Below, in pieces: positions 36,301-44,169 of a stretch of 56,611 nucleotides of DNA. The DNA lies in NCBI GenBank assembly GCA_016786925.1, contig JAEUTU010000092.1, forward strand, positions 1-56,611, given 5' to 3'. The notes under the pieces were generated by a model. That model made no database searches. It worked only from the letters and a program-made list of their open reading frames with translations, and was not told the origin of the DNA. The position numbers and the translations under genes are program-made. Each line of letters begins with the position of its first letter. Position 1 is the stretch's first letter. This DNA is from Bacteroidia bacterium. GTDB taxonomy: Bacteria > Bacteroidota > Bacteroidia > 2-12-FULL-35-15.

Positions 36301-36620
36301 TCGTTGATCAGTCTTTCTAATTCCTGACTTCCTTGTTGTATCAAACTTCTATCTCCTGAAGGGAATACACGCTGTTCAACAAAATGTTCCCAACGTTTAT
36401 AGATCACAAATCCTTCATTCTCTTCTTCCGTTTCCTTAGAGAATTGAAATATCTTTTTCAATTTTTCTTTACGCTCTTCCTTTTTCCAATACGTATTAAA
36501 AGATGATTGAACATCATAAAAATTGACAGAAGGATCGTTCATTTTCTTTGCCCAATCTTGGGATTGAACTGAATTCACAACAAGAATCGCTAAGAGCGAT
36601 ATAGATAATTTTTGTAGCAT
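33357..36620 (-). CDS. Secreted Asp-box (VPS10/sialidase-like) repeat protein with PKD domain and T9SS sorting signal
   Basis: A 1087-residue exoprotein. It has a signal peptide MLQKLSISLLAILVVNSVQS. Residues about 130-760 hold at least 11 Asp-box repeats of the form S-x-DGG-x-[TS]W (such as SNDGGNSWST, SVDGGVTWQM and STDAGQTWTNV), suggesting one or two beta-propellers. A PKD domain spans about 774-857 (TPTAWLW-like segment, TPGTYNDVKLVV), and an Ig-like part about 860-1000. The final 81 residues, from VRYSVYPNPASDQF, are a type A T9SS signal (YPNP motif, ending KIVKY). Such proteins bind or cleave surface glycans or peptides; no catalytic residues could be identified. It is monocistronic. 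Confidence 0.92.
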   Translation of the reverse strand: MLQKLSISLLAILVVNSVQSQDWAKKMNDPSVNFYDVQSSFNTYWKKEERKEKLKKIFQFSKETEEENEGFVIYKRWEHFVEQRVFPSGDRSLIQQGSQELERLINDPTYRSAMQAGGNWHLIGATNVPTSGGGAGRLNCVEFHPTNPNVIFVGAPAGGLWRSNDGGNSWSTTTDKLPSIGVNDVAIDPQNPNTIYIATGDDDGGDTYSVGVLKSVDGGVTWQMTGLNFATIQSRKISRVLVNPNDPNIVFAGTTAGIYRSTNAGLTWTKVHNANPVKDMEFKPGDPSVVYATTSKSFYRSTNSGATFTIVSTTNGLPAASNVGRLAIAVTPADPNYVYLIATEINSNGFYGFYRSTNQGQTFMQQANFPNLMGWDSDGMDSGGQGWYDLAIAASPSDKDEVVVGGVNVWRSYDGGLSWQIMAHWYGGGGAPYVHADIHDLNYRPGTPELYVGCDGGIFRTLDGGSSFDDLSDGLQIAQMYRMGAAATNANITIQGWQDNGTNLQTGTNWERVIGGDGMECFVDWSNANYMYGELYYGDIERSSNGGASFNSIKNNISEEGEWVTPWLQDPINPQTLYAGYDNVWKTTNRGNSWTKISSFNSNGLTSLAVAPSNPQYIYASDGSALYVTSNGGTSWTSMSPMNLGGGTITYIAVSTTDPSTLWITRSGYVANNKVFKSTDAGQTWTNVSGNLPNIPANCIVYQNGTNDGLYVGTDVGVYYKDNTMNSWMPFSNGLPNTIINELEIHYGSSKLRAATYGRGLWETSIYNPSSPLPFANFSADTLAGCPGLTVQFSDSTLNSPTAWLWSFPGGTPSSSTLQNPVVVYNTPGTYNDVKLVVTNANGVDSVMKYSYIAISPQTQPQVSLNNNDSLCAGQVVQLTSSFGNLYNWYPTGQPLQTINSNSTNNYAVTVTDIFGCSSVSDTVRITVFPLPATPVISMSNDTLFSSSIQGNQWYMNGSLINGATDSILIITDFSATYSVQVTDAISGCSSTSSNFVGVEESTSIGVRYSVYPNPASDQFHLVLYAVDNVDMRVELTDVSGKLLMRKEYQNITRIEDVFELSNYEKGMYLLTLQNNKGTTTQKIVKY

Positions 36621-36701
36621 TTAATAAAAATTTACCTAAATATACCGCTTAATTAGCAAAATAGTAAACCTTTTATAGGAGAATTATTAGGAATTGAAAC
36701 C

Positions 36702-37193
36702 TTATTTCAACTGCTTGATCATTATAAAATCATTCATAAAATACCCATTACCGATATCAAAATCTGCTACTTCTTTAATTTTAAAGCCATTTTTAAAGTA
36801 AAAGTTGATCGCTTTGTAGTTTTGTCGATTAACGGTCAATTCGATCGTTTCAGCTGATTGAATATCCGACAGCACACATTCAAACAGCTGACTTCCAACA
36901 CCTTCCCTTTGCAAATCTGTATCCACATAAAACTTATGTAAAAAATAGTTTTTACTATCTGCAGAACTGGTAGAGATATAAGCAACCGGCAATCCTTTTT
37001 TATAAGCAATCATAAATTGATGTCCATTATCCATTTGCTGAGTTAAACTTTCAATCGAATACATCTTCCTCAGCATATATTCAATTTGCTCTATGGATAT
37101 AATATCTATGTAATACTTCCGCCAGATCTTATCTGCTAAGTTTGCAATTACTTCTGCATCTGCTTTCGATGCTTTTTTAAATTCCAATTCCAT
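36702..37193 (-). CDS. GNAT family N-acetyltransferase
   Basis: A 163-residue GNAT protein from the ATG at 37193; an earlier ATG lies in the TrpG gene end. The order of motifs fits Acetyltransf_1: a first helix-turn KASKADAEVIANLADKIW, the pantetheine loop HKFYVDTDLQREGVGSQLFE (containing Q/RxxGxG/A), then VNRQNYKAINFYFKNGFK. It acetylates an amine, using acetyl-CoA, with unknown target. It starts two bases before the end of the trpG-like gene and is read in the same direction, so they are likely cotranscribed. Confidence 0.87.
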   Translation of the reverse strand: MELEFKKASKADAEVIANLADKIWRKYYIDIISIEQIEYMLRKMYSIESLTQQMDNGHQFMIAYKKGLPVAYISTSSADSKNYFLHKFYVDTDLQREGVGSQLFECVLSDIQSAETIELTVNRQNYKAINFYFKNGFKIKEVADFDIGNGYFMNDFIMIKQLK

Positions 37194-37195
37194 TT

Positions 37196-37759
37196 TTAGT
37201 GATTTATCCAATTTGAAATGATCTGTAAGCCATGTTCTGTGAGAACACTCTCCGGGTGAAACTGTATCCCCCGGATATCATACAGATCATGCTTTAATGA
37301 CATGATATTACCATTTTTATCTTTAGAAGTAGGCATAAGACAAGACGGCATGTCTGTTACCACCCAGGAATGATACCTTCCTACATTGAACGATGCAGGC
37401 AAATTTTCAAAAACATAATCCTCTTCGGTAATGTCGATCAAAGATGCAACTCCATGATAAACATGATCTAAGTTTTTCAAACGAGCACCAAATGCTTCTG
37501 CGATTGCCTGATGTCCCAGACAGATGCCAAGTATTGGTTTTGAACCGGCATATCTTTTTATTAGCTCCATCATGATACCGGCCTGAGAAGGTAACCCAGG
37601 ACCGGGAGATAAAACAATTTTGTCATAACAAGCGATTTTGTCTAATTGAATTTGATCGTTTCGGAAAACATCAATAGAGGATCTTGCATCTACTTTTTCC
37701 AGGTAGTGAACCAGATTATAGGTAAAACTATCATAGTTGTCCAGAACTAGGATCTTCAT
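37196..37759 (-). CDS. Anthranilate/aminodeoxychorismate synthase glutamine amidotransferase (TrpG/PabA)
   Basis: A class I glutamine amidotransferase of 187 aa. MKILVLDNYDSFTYNLVHYL is the family start, LSPGPGLPSQAG the second motif, C80 in GICLGHQAIAEAF the nucleophile, and H168 and E170 in IQFHPESVLTEHG complete the triad. It supplies ammonia to a chorismate-binding synthase. No trpE or pabB is adjacent; its neighbours are a GNAT gene and two glycosyltransferases. It may therefore serve folate (PabA), tryptophan or both. The start is three bases before the end of the neighbouring glycosyltransferase. Confidence 0.93.
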   Translation of the reverse strand: MKILVLDNYDSFTYNLVHYLEKVDARSSIDVFRNDQIQLDKIACYDKIVLSPGPGLPSQAGIMMELIKRYAGSKPILGICLGHQAIAEAFGARLKNLDHVYHGVASLIDITEEDYVFENLPASFNVGRYHSWVVTDMPSCLMPTSKDKNGNIMSLKHDLYDIRGIQFHPESVLTEHGLQIISNWINH

Positions 37760-37761
37760 TA

Positions 37762-38928
37762 TTATTTACCTTTTTTAAAAAGTTGTTCCAGACTGATGGC
37801 AGATGATTTCCAATTAAACGTGCTCAAAACATAATCATGGCCATTTTTTGCGATCGAATTTCTCAATTCATTATCAGAAAGCATCAACAATATAGCATGT
37901 GCATATTGTTCAGGCGTATCGGCAACAATGATCTGTTCTCCGTTCTTTGCTTTTAATGCATTATTAGCCATAGATGATGTAATGCAAGGAATTTCCATCG
38001 CCATGGCTTCCAGAAGCTTGTTTTGCAGACCGATACTGATCTGCATAGGTGCAACCAAAAGAACAGATCTTGCATAGTTATCTCTTACATCATCTACCCA
38101 TCCGCTCACAACTACACGCTCAGAGGCCAAAGCAAGAACCTTATCACTTGGTGATGTTCCGGATATCAACAAACGTACATCGGGTCTTTTTGACCAAACA
38201 ATTGGAAGGATCTTATTGACTAAAAACTCTGCACTCTCAATATTGGGAGGATAATTCATATTCCCATTAAACAAAAGCTCAAATTCCTTTTCTTTTTTTA
38301 TTGGTTTAAAGTAGTCAGAGTCAATACCATTTGAGATCACCAATATCTTATCCTTTTCAGAATGAGGGATCAAGGCTCTGTCTTGTTCTGAAATAATGAT
38401 CTTATTATCAAAGTAGGCAAATACCTCGTGCTCATACTTTAACAAACGCTTATATTCCATTTTCAGTATTGGCCGCATATAAAAGTGATCTTTCTCTATT
38501 CTCCTCTCAATACCTTTCGAAAAAACGTCCATATAATCTAATGTCTTAGGTATTTTGCAATCCTTCGCATATTCAGAAGTCCGGATCAATTGACAAAATA
38601 TATGGTCAGGAGAATGTTTCTTTACAAACGCATCAAAACTTTTTTGTGCCTTTTTTGAATAAAAATAACCTACCTGAAAAGGTAAGCCCGAGAATAATGA
38701 GCGAAACAAATTCCCAATTATTCTCAATTTAGAAATTGGAAACACATGTATCGCTACGCAATATTTTTTTAGTTCATCTAATGATGATTGTTCAAGACTT
38801 GAATCGTTTAAACAAAAGAGCGTGATCTGATTATTTTTTGACAATTCTTTTATCTGATTGTACGCACGTAATTTATCCCCTTTTTCAAGAGGGAAAGGAA
38901 CACGTGACAATACGATCAATATCTTCAT
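37762..38928 (-). CDS. GT4 family glycosyltransferase
   Basis: A 388-residue GT-B glycosyltransferase with acceptor-domain start MKILIVLSRVPFPLEKGDKLR and donor-domain motifs ILVISNGIDSDYF, ELLFNGNMNYPPNIESAEFLV and LLEAMAMEIPCITSSMA. MAPM-like LLVAPMQISIGLQNKLLE is typical of a subgroup related to PEP-CTERM or exopolysaccharide transferases. It overlaps the next GT4 gene by four bases, suggesting they act in the same pathway. Donor and acceptor unknown. Confidence 0.9.
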   Translation of the reverse strand: MKILIVLSRVPFPLEKGDKLRAYNQIKELSKNNQITLFCLNDSSLEQSSLDELKKYCVAIHVFPISKLRIIGNLFRSLFSGLPFQVGYFYSKKAQKSFDAFVKKHSPDHIFCQLIRTSEYAKDCKIPKTLDYMDVFSKGIERRIEKDHFYMRPILKMEYKRLLKYEHEVFAYFDNKIIISEQDRALIPHSEKDKILVISNGIDSDYFKPIKKEKEFELLFNGNMNYPPNIESAEFLVNKILPIVWSKRPDVRLLISGTSPSDKVLALASERVVVSGWVDDVRDNYARSVLLVAPMQISIGLQNKLLEAMAMEIPCITSSMANNALKAKNGEQIIVADTPEQYAHAILLMLSDNELRNSIAKNGHDYVLSTFNWKSSAISLEQLFKKGK

Positions 38929-40124
38929 TTAATTAGATCTTTATAGAATTGAGACAAGCCCTCACAAATAATTTTGTTATCATACTTTCTTTCAATAAGC
39001 TGACGGGCATTAAAACCGATCCGATCCGAAAAATTCTTATCGGACACACATTGAATGATCTTATCAACGAACTCATTCTCGGAATTCGCAATGAGCAAAT
39101 CTTCTCCTTCCTTATAATCAATACCTTCAGCACCAATAGAAGTTGATATGATTGTTTTGCCCAATGCCATTCCTTCAATGATCTTTACGCGCATCCCTCC
39201 ACCAGAAAATAAAGGCACAAGCATAATTGATTTTGAATTGATAAATTTATGAGAATCGGGCACCTCACCAACCACTTGAATATTTTTAGCTTTTAGATCC
39301 AGCAACCATTGTGGCATATTTCTTCCTGCCAAAAACAGATTTAACTCAGGAACTCTTTCTATCACTTTGGGCCATACTTTTTCAACGATCCACTTTATCC
39401 CTTCGGCATTCGGCATCCAGTCCATTGCACCAATATGAAACACCGCAGGAAATTCAGTGTTTGAAGCATCTACATGATAATTTTTGAGGTCAATTCCAAA
39501 AGGGATATTGATCAATGGCAAGCGACATCCATCTGCTTTAAATGCTTTTAGATCGATCTCGGTTATCGTTGCAATTCCATCGTACTTATTGATCATGCCC
39601 AATTCATATTTTTTTAAGCGTTTCGCCAATAAGTTCAAATACCATTTTTTGATTGGATTAGCTTCATTATTCGCCAATCGCTGCCAAATTGCATATTCTA
39701 CATTTTGAGATCTTAATACAATTTTAGCACTGGAATATTTTCTAATAACATCAACATAAGGGGCCACCCAAAGCGTTTCAAGATGAACAATATCAAACTG
39801 TTCCTGCTTTAAAATACTGATAAGTCTTTCTTCAAATTCTTTAGAATAGAAACGGACAATATTGTACGACTCTGAACTAAATAAATTGAGAAATGCATCC
39901 AAGGGTTTGATGGAGGTATCAATAAAAACGGATTCATAACGTGTTCTTCTTCTATAATCCGCATCTATGTCGTTTGAATCTATAAAATGTTTGGGCGTAT
40001 TAACTGCTAGTACTTTCACCTGGTTACCAGCCTCCAACAATCCTGTAGTAAGTATGTTCATAGCAACACTTCCACCATCTTTAGGAGGAAAAGGAGGCTT
40101 GCTACATATTTGTAAAATATTCAT
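38925..40124 (-). CDS. GT4 family glycosyltransferase
   Basis: A 399-residue GT-B enzyme starting MNILQICSKPPFPPKDGGSV. The acceptor domain has FDIVHLETLWVAPYVDVI and VLRSQNVEYAIWQRLA. The donor domain has AVFHIGAMDWMPNAEGIKWIV, LNLFLAGRNMP, and FSGGGMRVKIIEGMALGKTIIS, where the last holds the conserved acidic position. It is the first gene of a leftward unit followed by a second GT4, a TrpG-type protein and a GNAT. The unit is divergent from the SDR gene at 40221. It likely works on a glycan, perhaps the same one as the SDR. Confidence 0.9.
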   Translation of the reverse strand: MNILQICSKPPFPPKDGGSVAMNILTTGLLEAGNQVKVLAVNTPKHFIDSNDIDADYRRRTRYESVFIDTSIKPLDAFLNLFSSESYNIVRFYSKEFEERLISILKQEQFDIVHLETLWVAPYVDVIRKYSSAKIVLRSQNVEYAIWQRLANNEANPIKKWYLNLLAKRLKKYELGMINKYDGIATITEIDLKAFKADGCRLPLINIPFGIDLKNYHVDASNTEFPAVFHIGAMDWMPNAEGIKWIVEKVWPKVIERVPELNLFLAGRNMPQWLLDLKAKNIQVVGEVPDSHKFINSKSIMLVPLFSGGGMRVKIIEGMALGKTIISTSIGAEGIDYKEGEDLLIANSENEFVDKIIQCVSDKNFSDRIGFNARQLIERKYDNKIICEGLSQFYKDLIK

Positions 40125-40149
40125 AATGTTTTGTCAGGTAATCTTAGGA

Positions 40150-40157
40150 CAAATATA
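40150..40157 (-). promoter_or_regulatory. Probable -7 element for the leftward glycosyltransferase unit
   Basis: The reverse strand reads TATATTTG, a full match to TAnnTTTG, 26 bases upstream of the GT4 ATG at 40124. An upstream TTG at normal spacing is not obvious. Confidence 0.45.
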
Positions 40158-40175
40158 ACAAATGAAGCTTACTCT

Positions 40176-40204
40176 TTGTTATTAATAATGAATGCTTATT
40201 TTTG
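40176..40204 (+). promoter_or_regulatory. Bacteroidota-type promoter of the SDR gene
   Basis: TTG (40176-40178), an 18-base spacer and TATTTTTG (40197-40204) match the -33/-7 consensus. The -7 box ends 16 bases before the SDR ATG at 40221. Confidence 0.55.
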
Positions 40205-40220
40205 TCTAAATTATTCAAAA

Positions 40221-41186
40221 ATGGCAATAAAGGACAAATATCTAATTACCGGTTTCTCAGGTTTTGTGAGCAAGCACTTTTTAGAATATTTGGAACAAAA
40301 TAATATTGAAGCGGAGATACTTGGAATAGATGTTCACGTGCCGGAATTTAATTATTCAAATTACCAATCCATAAAATGCAGTTTTGAAACAATTGACTTA
40401 CTCAACAAAGAAGAAGTTGAAAGGATCATCAATACATTTAAACCCAACTACATTTTACACCTAGCATCCTATAGTAGTGTGGCATATAGCTGGAAAAATC
40501 CTGTAAATAGCTTTACGAATAATACCAACATATTCTTAAATCTTATTGAATCGGTAAGAATAACCGGATGCCAATGCCGTATCCTATCCATTGGATCATC
40601 AGAAGAATATGGAAATGTATCAGAGAAAGATCTTCCTTTAAAAGAAGATCAAGCATTACATCCTATCAGTCCGTATGCCGTAGCCCGTGTATCACAAGAG
40701 ATGCTTTCAAAAGTATATTGCACAAGCTATGGATTAGACATTGTGATGACACGCTCTTTTAATCATATTGGTGCAGGACAAAAGGATGTGTTTGTAGTTC
40801 CTTCCTTCGCCAAACAGCTTATTAATCTTAAAAAAGATAATACTACAAAAAAAGAGTTGTTTACTGGTGACACCACTATTATACGCGATTTCATAGATGT
40901 AAAAGATGTTGTAAATGCTTATTACCTACTTTTTCAAAAGGGAAAAAAAGGAGAGATCTACAATATCTGCTCGGGAAAAGGAACATCACTCAATGAAGTT
41001 ATTTCTATTCTGACCGAGCTTTTAAATATTGATATTACACATACGATCAATCCCGATCTGGTTCGACCAAATGACAATAGGATCATTATTGGATCTAATC
41101 AAAAAATAATGAATGATACCGGCTGGAGCTGTAGAATCCCTTTAAACCAAAGTCTTCAAGAGATCATTGCCGATCTTAACAAATAA
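40221..41186 (+). CDS. NAD(P)-dependent SDR, GDP-6-deoxy-hexose reductase (Rmd)/GMD-like, with YxxxR
   Basis: A 321-residue extended SDR from the ATG at 40221; a reading from 40131 has no conserved sequence. The nucleotide-binding motif is LITGFSGFVSKHFLEYLE, and ILHLASYSSVAYSWKNP, SSEEYGN and RSFNHIGAGQKD are typical of Rmd and GMD, which reduce or dehydrate GDP-mannose-derived sugars. TTIIRDFIDVKDVVNAYYLL and ICSGKGTSLNEVI are the C-terminal motifs. At the catalytic site the usual YxxxK appears as SPYAVARVSQE, with Arg for Lys. It has its own promoter and is divergent from the GT4 genes. The exact product is not certain. Confidence 0.82.
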   Translation: MAIKDKYLITGFSGFVSKHFLEYLEQNNIEAEILGIDVHVPEFNYSNYQSIKCSFETIDLLNKEEVERIINTFKPNYILHLASYSSVAYSWKNPVNSFTNNTNIFLNLIESVRITGCQCRILSIGSSEEYGNVSEKDLPLKEDQALHPISPYAVARVSQEMLSKVYCTSYGLDIVMTRSFNHIGAGQKDVFVVPSFAKQLINLKKDNTTKKELFTGDTTIIRDFIDVKDVVNAYYLLFQKGKKGEIYNICSGKGTSLNEVISILTELLNIDITHTINPDLVRPNDNRIIIGSNQKIMNDTGWSCRIPLNQSLQEIIADLNK

Positions 41187-41189
41187 CGA

Positions 41190-42602
41190 TTATTTATTTT
41201 TTTTAGAAAAGAGATTTTTGATTGGGCTTAAATACGCATCTATGTTGAACAGATTGCTATCGGAAGTTGCCTTATACGTCAAGAATATTCCAATAGGCAA
41301 CAATATAATAGTTGCCAACCACATCCCCTGATAAGCAGGAATTGTGCCTTCCTTGGCGAGTTTCTCTCCTGTAATTGATAGAATATGAAATACTAAAAAG
41401 AAGATGATCGATACGACCATCGGCATCCCCAAACCACCTTTTCTGATAATCGCTCCCAATGGAGCTCCAATGAAAAACAAAACCACACAGGCAATGGATA
41501 AAGTGAATTTTCGATGCCATTCAATATTAAATCGATCCACAGAAAATGCATCATTATCGGTATCATTATACACCGATTCGGTGTATGCTTTTGCACTTCT
41601 GGCAATATTGGAAGCGATCTCAATAGCATTTAATTTTTGCTGTTTGGAAAGATCTTCAAATGTTAATTCATTAGCCGCTTCTTTACTGTCATTTTCAGCT
41701 AGTTTATATTTCGAATAATAGGTTTGAGTAAGTTGTTTCCCGAATTCTCTTTTTCTAACCTCTATCTTTATCTTTAAAGAATCGACTGCAGTATTTAATT
41801 GCGACAAATTCATCATTTGAGCGTTGTTCTTGAATAAAGCCTCGTCTGTTCTTGACATTTTGAATTCGGAAAGATCGAAGCGGATCACTCTTTCTTCAAA
41901 TTTATCTCTGATCAAAGGATGAGTCTCTGCATCTTTGGGATTATCTGCCATCTCTTTATAACTCACACCATTTTTAAGGGTAAGTACCAAAAACATTTTA
42001 TCAGCCGTTTGCTCCATTACTCCGCTCTCTGCAGAAAGAATAATATTATTCCCCTGCATTGCCCTGTGATCGTAGATCATAATATCATTGAGCGTTTTAC
42101 CATCCTTTCCCTTTTTACCAACCCGAATGCTAAAGCCTTCCAGTCCATTATTAAAAACACCATCTTTAAATAACAATGCAGGCTTCGATTCTCTTACATC
42201 ATACAATAATGAACCGGCTTTTAAATTGGTATAGGGAAGAATATTGTTAGAAAAATAAAATGCCGCTACCGATATTAGAGTTGTAAAAACCAACAATGGC
42301 ATCATGATCTTTTGCAAAGAAAGTCCGGAACTTTTCATGGCAGTTAGTTCAAAATGCTCTCCCAGGTTACCGAAGGTCATTAAAGAAGACAACAGGATCG
42401 CCAGTGGTAAAGCAGTAGGAATAGTTGTTAAAGAAAAATAAAAGAACAGTTCCGATAATACACCTGCTCCCAAACCCTTGCCCACAAAATCATCTATATA
42501 CTTGAAAATAAACATCATAAAGAACACAAACATGGCAATGAAAAAGGTCATTACAAATGGTCCTAAATATGACTTTAAAATAAACTTATGAAGTGTTTTC
42601 AT
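41190..42602 (-). CDS. LptF/LptG family permease
   Basis: A 470-residue inner-membrane component of the lipopolysaccharide transporter from the ATG at 42602 (MKTLHKFILKSYLGPFVMTF). It has three N-terminal membrane helices, a large periplasmic domain (about residues 115-345) and three C-terminal helices, with the YjgP/YjgQ motifs LTAMKSSGLSLQKIMMPL and FFIGAPLGAIIRKGGLGMP. It should pull LPS or a related lipid out of the inner membrane with LptB. Only one LptF/G-type gene is in the window. The upstream in-frame ATG at 42635 falls near the divergent promoter. Confidence 0.93.
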   Translation of the reverse strand: MKTLHKFILKSYLGPFVMTFFIAMFVFFMMFIFKYIDDFVGKGLGAGVLSELFFYFSLTTIPTALPLAILLSSLMTFGNLGEHFELTAMKSSGLSLQKIMMPLLVFTTLISVAAFYFSNNILPYTNLKAGSLLYDVRESKPALLFKDGVFNNGLEGFSIRVGKKGKDGKTLNDIMIYDHRAMQGNNIILSAESGVMEQTADKMFLVLTLKNGVSYKEMADNPKDAETHPLIRDKFEERVIRFDLSEFKMSRTDEALFKNNAQMMNLSQLNTAVDSLKIKIEVRKREFGKQLTQTYYSKYKLAENDSKEAANELTFEDLSKQQKLNAIEIASNIARSAKAYTESVYNDTDNDAFSVDRFNIEWHRKFTLSIACVVLFFIGAPLGAIIRKGGLGMPMVVSIIFFLVFHILSITGEKLAKEGTIPAYQGMWLATIILLPIGIFLTYKATSDSNLFNIDAYLSPIKNLFSKKNK

Positions 42603-42623
42603 TCTTATCTCCACGGGGGCAGA

Positions 42624-42652
42624 CAAATATAGCAAATACTATGCTATATTTG
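42624..42652. promoter_or_regulatory. Divergent promoter pair built on a perfect 10-base inverted repeat
   Basis: CAAATATAGC (42624-42633) and GCTATATTTG (42643-42652) are exact inverted repeats separated by nine bases. Each arm contains TATATTTG, the -7 consensus, pointing outwards: leftward to the LptF/G permease and rightward to the membrane glycosyltransferase. No clear TTG -33 box is present at either side. Confidence 0.5.
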
Positions 42653-42678
42653 CGGCAGTAAAAAAGCATAAATACAGC

Positions 42679-44133
42679 ATGCAATCTATATTCTCATCAA
42701 AAACAATCCCTTTTTGGTTGTTTACCATTGCCTCTATTTTTATCCTGACCATTTCTCAACTCATTCAGGATGGTGTATTTATGGATGGAATGTTATATAT
42801 CAGTGTGAGTAAAAATTTGGCTGACGGCATGGGTAACTTCTGGGAGCCACATTTTAGTAAAACGGTTATGCCTGTATTCAGAGAACAACCTCCCCTTTAT
42901 TTTGGAATGTTAGCTGTTCTATTCAAAATCTTTGGCTCGAGCATGTATGTGGAACGTCTCTACTGTTTCATCTGTTTTGTGATCACCCTTTTTTATATCC
43001 ACAAAATATGGCGTTCTGCGTATGCAAGCAATAAATCAATTGCAAGTAACAGTTGGCTTCCTATTTTGTTCTTTTCATCGATCCCTGTTGCTTTTTGGGC
43101 TTATGCCAATCATGTGGAAGAAACAGTAATGACCATGTTCGCCACCATGTCGGTTTACTATTTAAGCAAAGCACTTTTTGAAAAAGAGAAAGTGATATTA
43201 AATATTATTATTGCCGGGGTCTGTGTTTTCTTATCCAGCCTTACCAAAGGAATACAAGGAATGTTCCCAATTGCTGGGGTATTCTTTTATTGGATCGCTA
43301 AAAAAGATTTTACTTTCAAACAAAATGTTATTTACTCCTCTCTGCTTGTGCTTACCCCATTTGCTATTTATGGCATTTTATTCCTGATCGATCCACACAT
43401 TTACGAAGTGCTAAAAATGTATCTGGAGAACCGCTTGGGAATAGCCTTTAAAGGAACCATGCACAACACCACGGACAATCGTTTTGAGATCATGATCCGT
43501 TTATTTACCGAGCTGATACCCATGCTTGCATTAATGCTGATCTTCTTTGTATGGAATAAAAAATGGAAAATCAATAGTACCTCTTCCACATTTCACAAAA
43601 CAGAAGTTCTTTGGTTCCTATTGATCGGATTCTCCGGATCTGTTCCATTAATGTCAACATTAGAGCAAAGAGGATTTTATTTACTCACTTCATTACCCAT
43701 GTTTGCATTGGCCGGTGCCAGTGCTATTGCAAATACCGTAACAGAAATTACAGAGAAGATCAACATTAGCAGTTCAGGTTTCAAAACGGTCAAATGGGCG
43801 ATGCTTGTTGTTCTAACCGGCTCTATTATTTATACTGCTACTTGTATTGGCAAAACAAAACGAGATAAAGAAATGCTAAGCGATATCTATACCTTGGGAA
43901 CGATCATACCTAGAGGAGAAATAATCGGAATCCCGCTTGATATGTGGGAAAAATGGAATTTTCAAACCTATATGGTGCGATTTAATTATATAAGCTTAGA
44001 TGGAACCGGACAAAAAAATAAATACTTTGCTATTGCCAAAGAATTACCTAAAACACTTGTCCCGGAAGGATATGAATTATACCCTCTAAAAACGGAGTAT
44101 CTCGATCTCTATGTCTTAAAGACTAATCAATAA
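42679..44133 (+). CDS. GT39/ArnT-like membrane glycosyltransferase
   Basis: A 484-residue polytopic protein with about 10 hydrophobic segments. The first periplasmic loop carries QDGVFMDGMLYISVSKNLAD, which contains the D-x-x-Y arrangement of GT-C enzymes, and EPHFSKTVMPVFREQPPLYF with the second family motif (EHPP-like). These enzymes use a polyprenyl-phosphate sugar on the periplasmic side. The following gene is a GT2 of the dolichol-phosphate-mannose-synthase type, a likely supplier of that donor. Acceptor may be lipid A or a glycan. It starts with ATG at 42679 behind a divergent promoter. Confidence 0.88.
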   Translation: MQSIFSSKTIPFWLFTIASIFILTISQLIQDGVFMDGMLYISVSKNLADGMGNFWEPHFSKTVMPVFREQPPLYFGMLAVLFKIFGSSMYVERLYCFICFVITLFYIHKIWRSAYASNKSIASNSWLPILFFSSIPVAFWAYANHVEETVMTMFATMSVYYLSKALFEKEKVILNIIIAGVCVFLSSLTKGIQGMFPIAGVFFYWIAKKDFTFKQNVIYSSLLVLTPFAIYGILFLIDPHIYEVLKMYLENRLGIAFKGTMHNTTDNRFEIMIRLFTELIPMLALMLIFFVWNKKWKINSTSSTFHKTEVLWFLLIGFSGSVPLMSTLEQRGFYLLTSLPMFALAGASAIANTVTEITEKINISSSGFKTVKWAMLVVLTGSIIYTATCIGKTKRDKEMLSDIYTLGTIIPRGEIIGIPLDMWEKWNFQTYMVRFNYISLDGTGQKNKYFAIAKELPKTLVPEGYELYPLKTEYLDLYVLKTNQ

Positions 44134-44145
44134 GCATTATTTTAT

Positions 44146-44153
44146 TACTTTTG
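44146..44153 (+). promoter_or_regulatory. Possible -7 element before the GT2 gene
   Basis: TACTTTTG matches TAnnTTTG, 16 bases upstream of the ATG at 44170. No TTG at the usual distance is seen, so this may be weak or fortuitous. Confidence 0.3.
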
Positions 44154-44169
44154 CAACAAATACAAAAAA

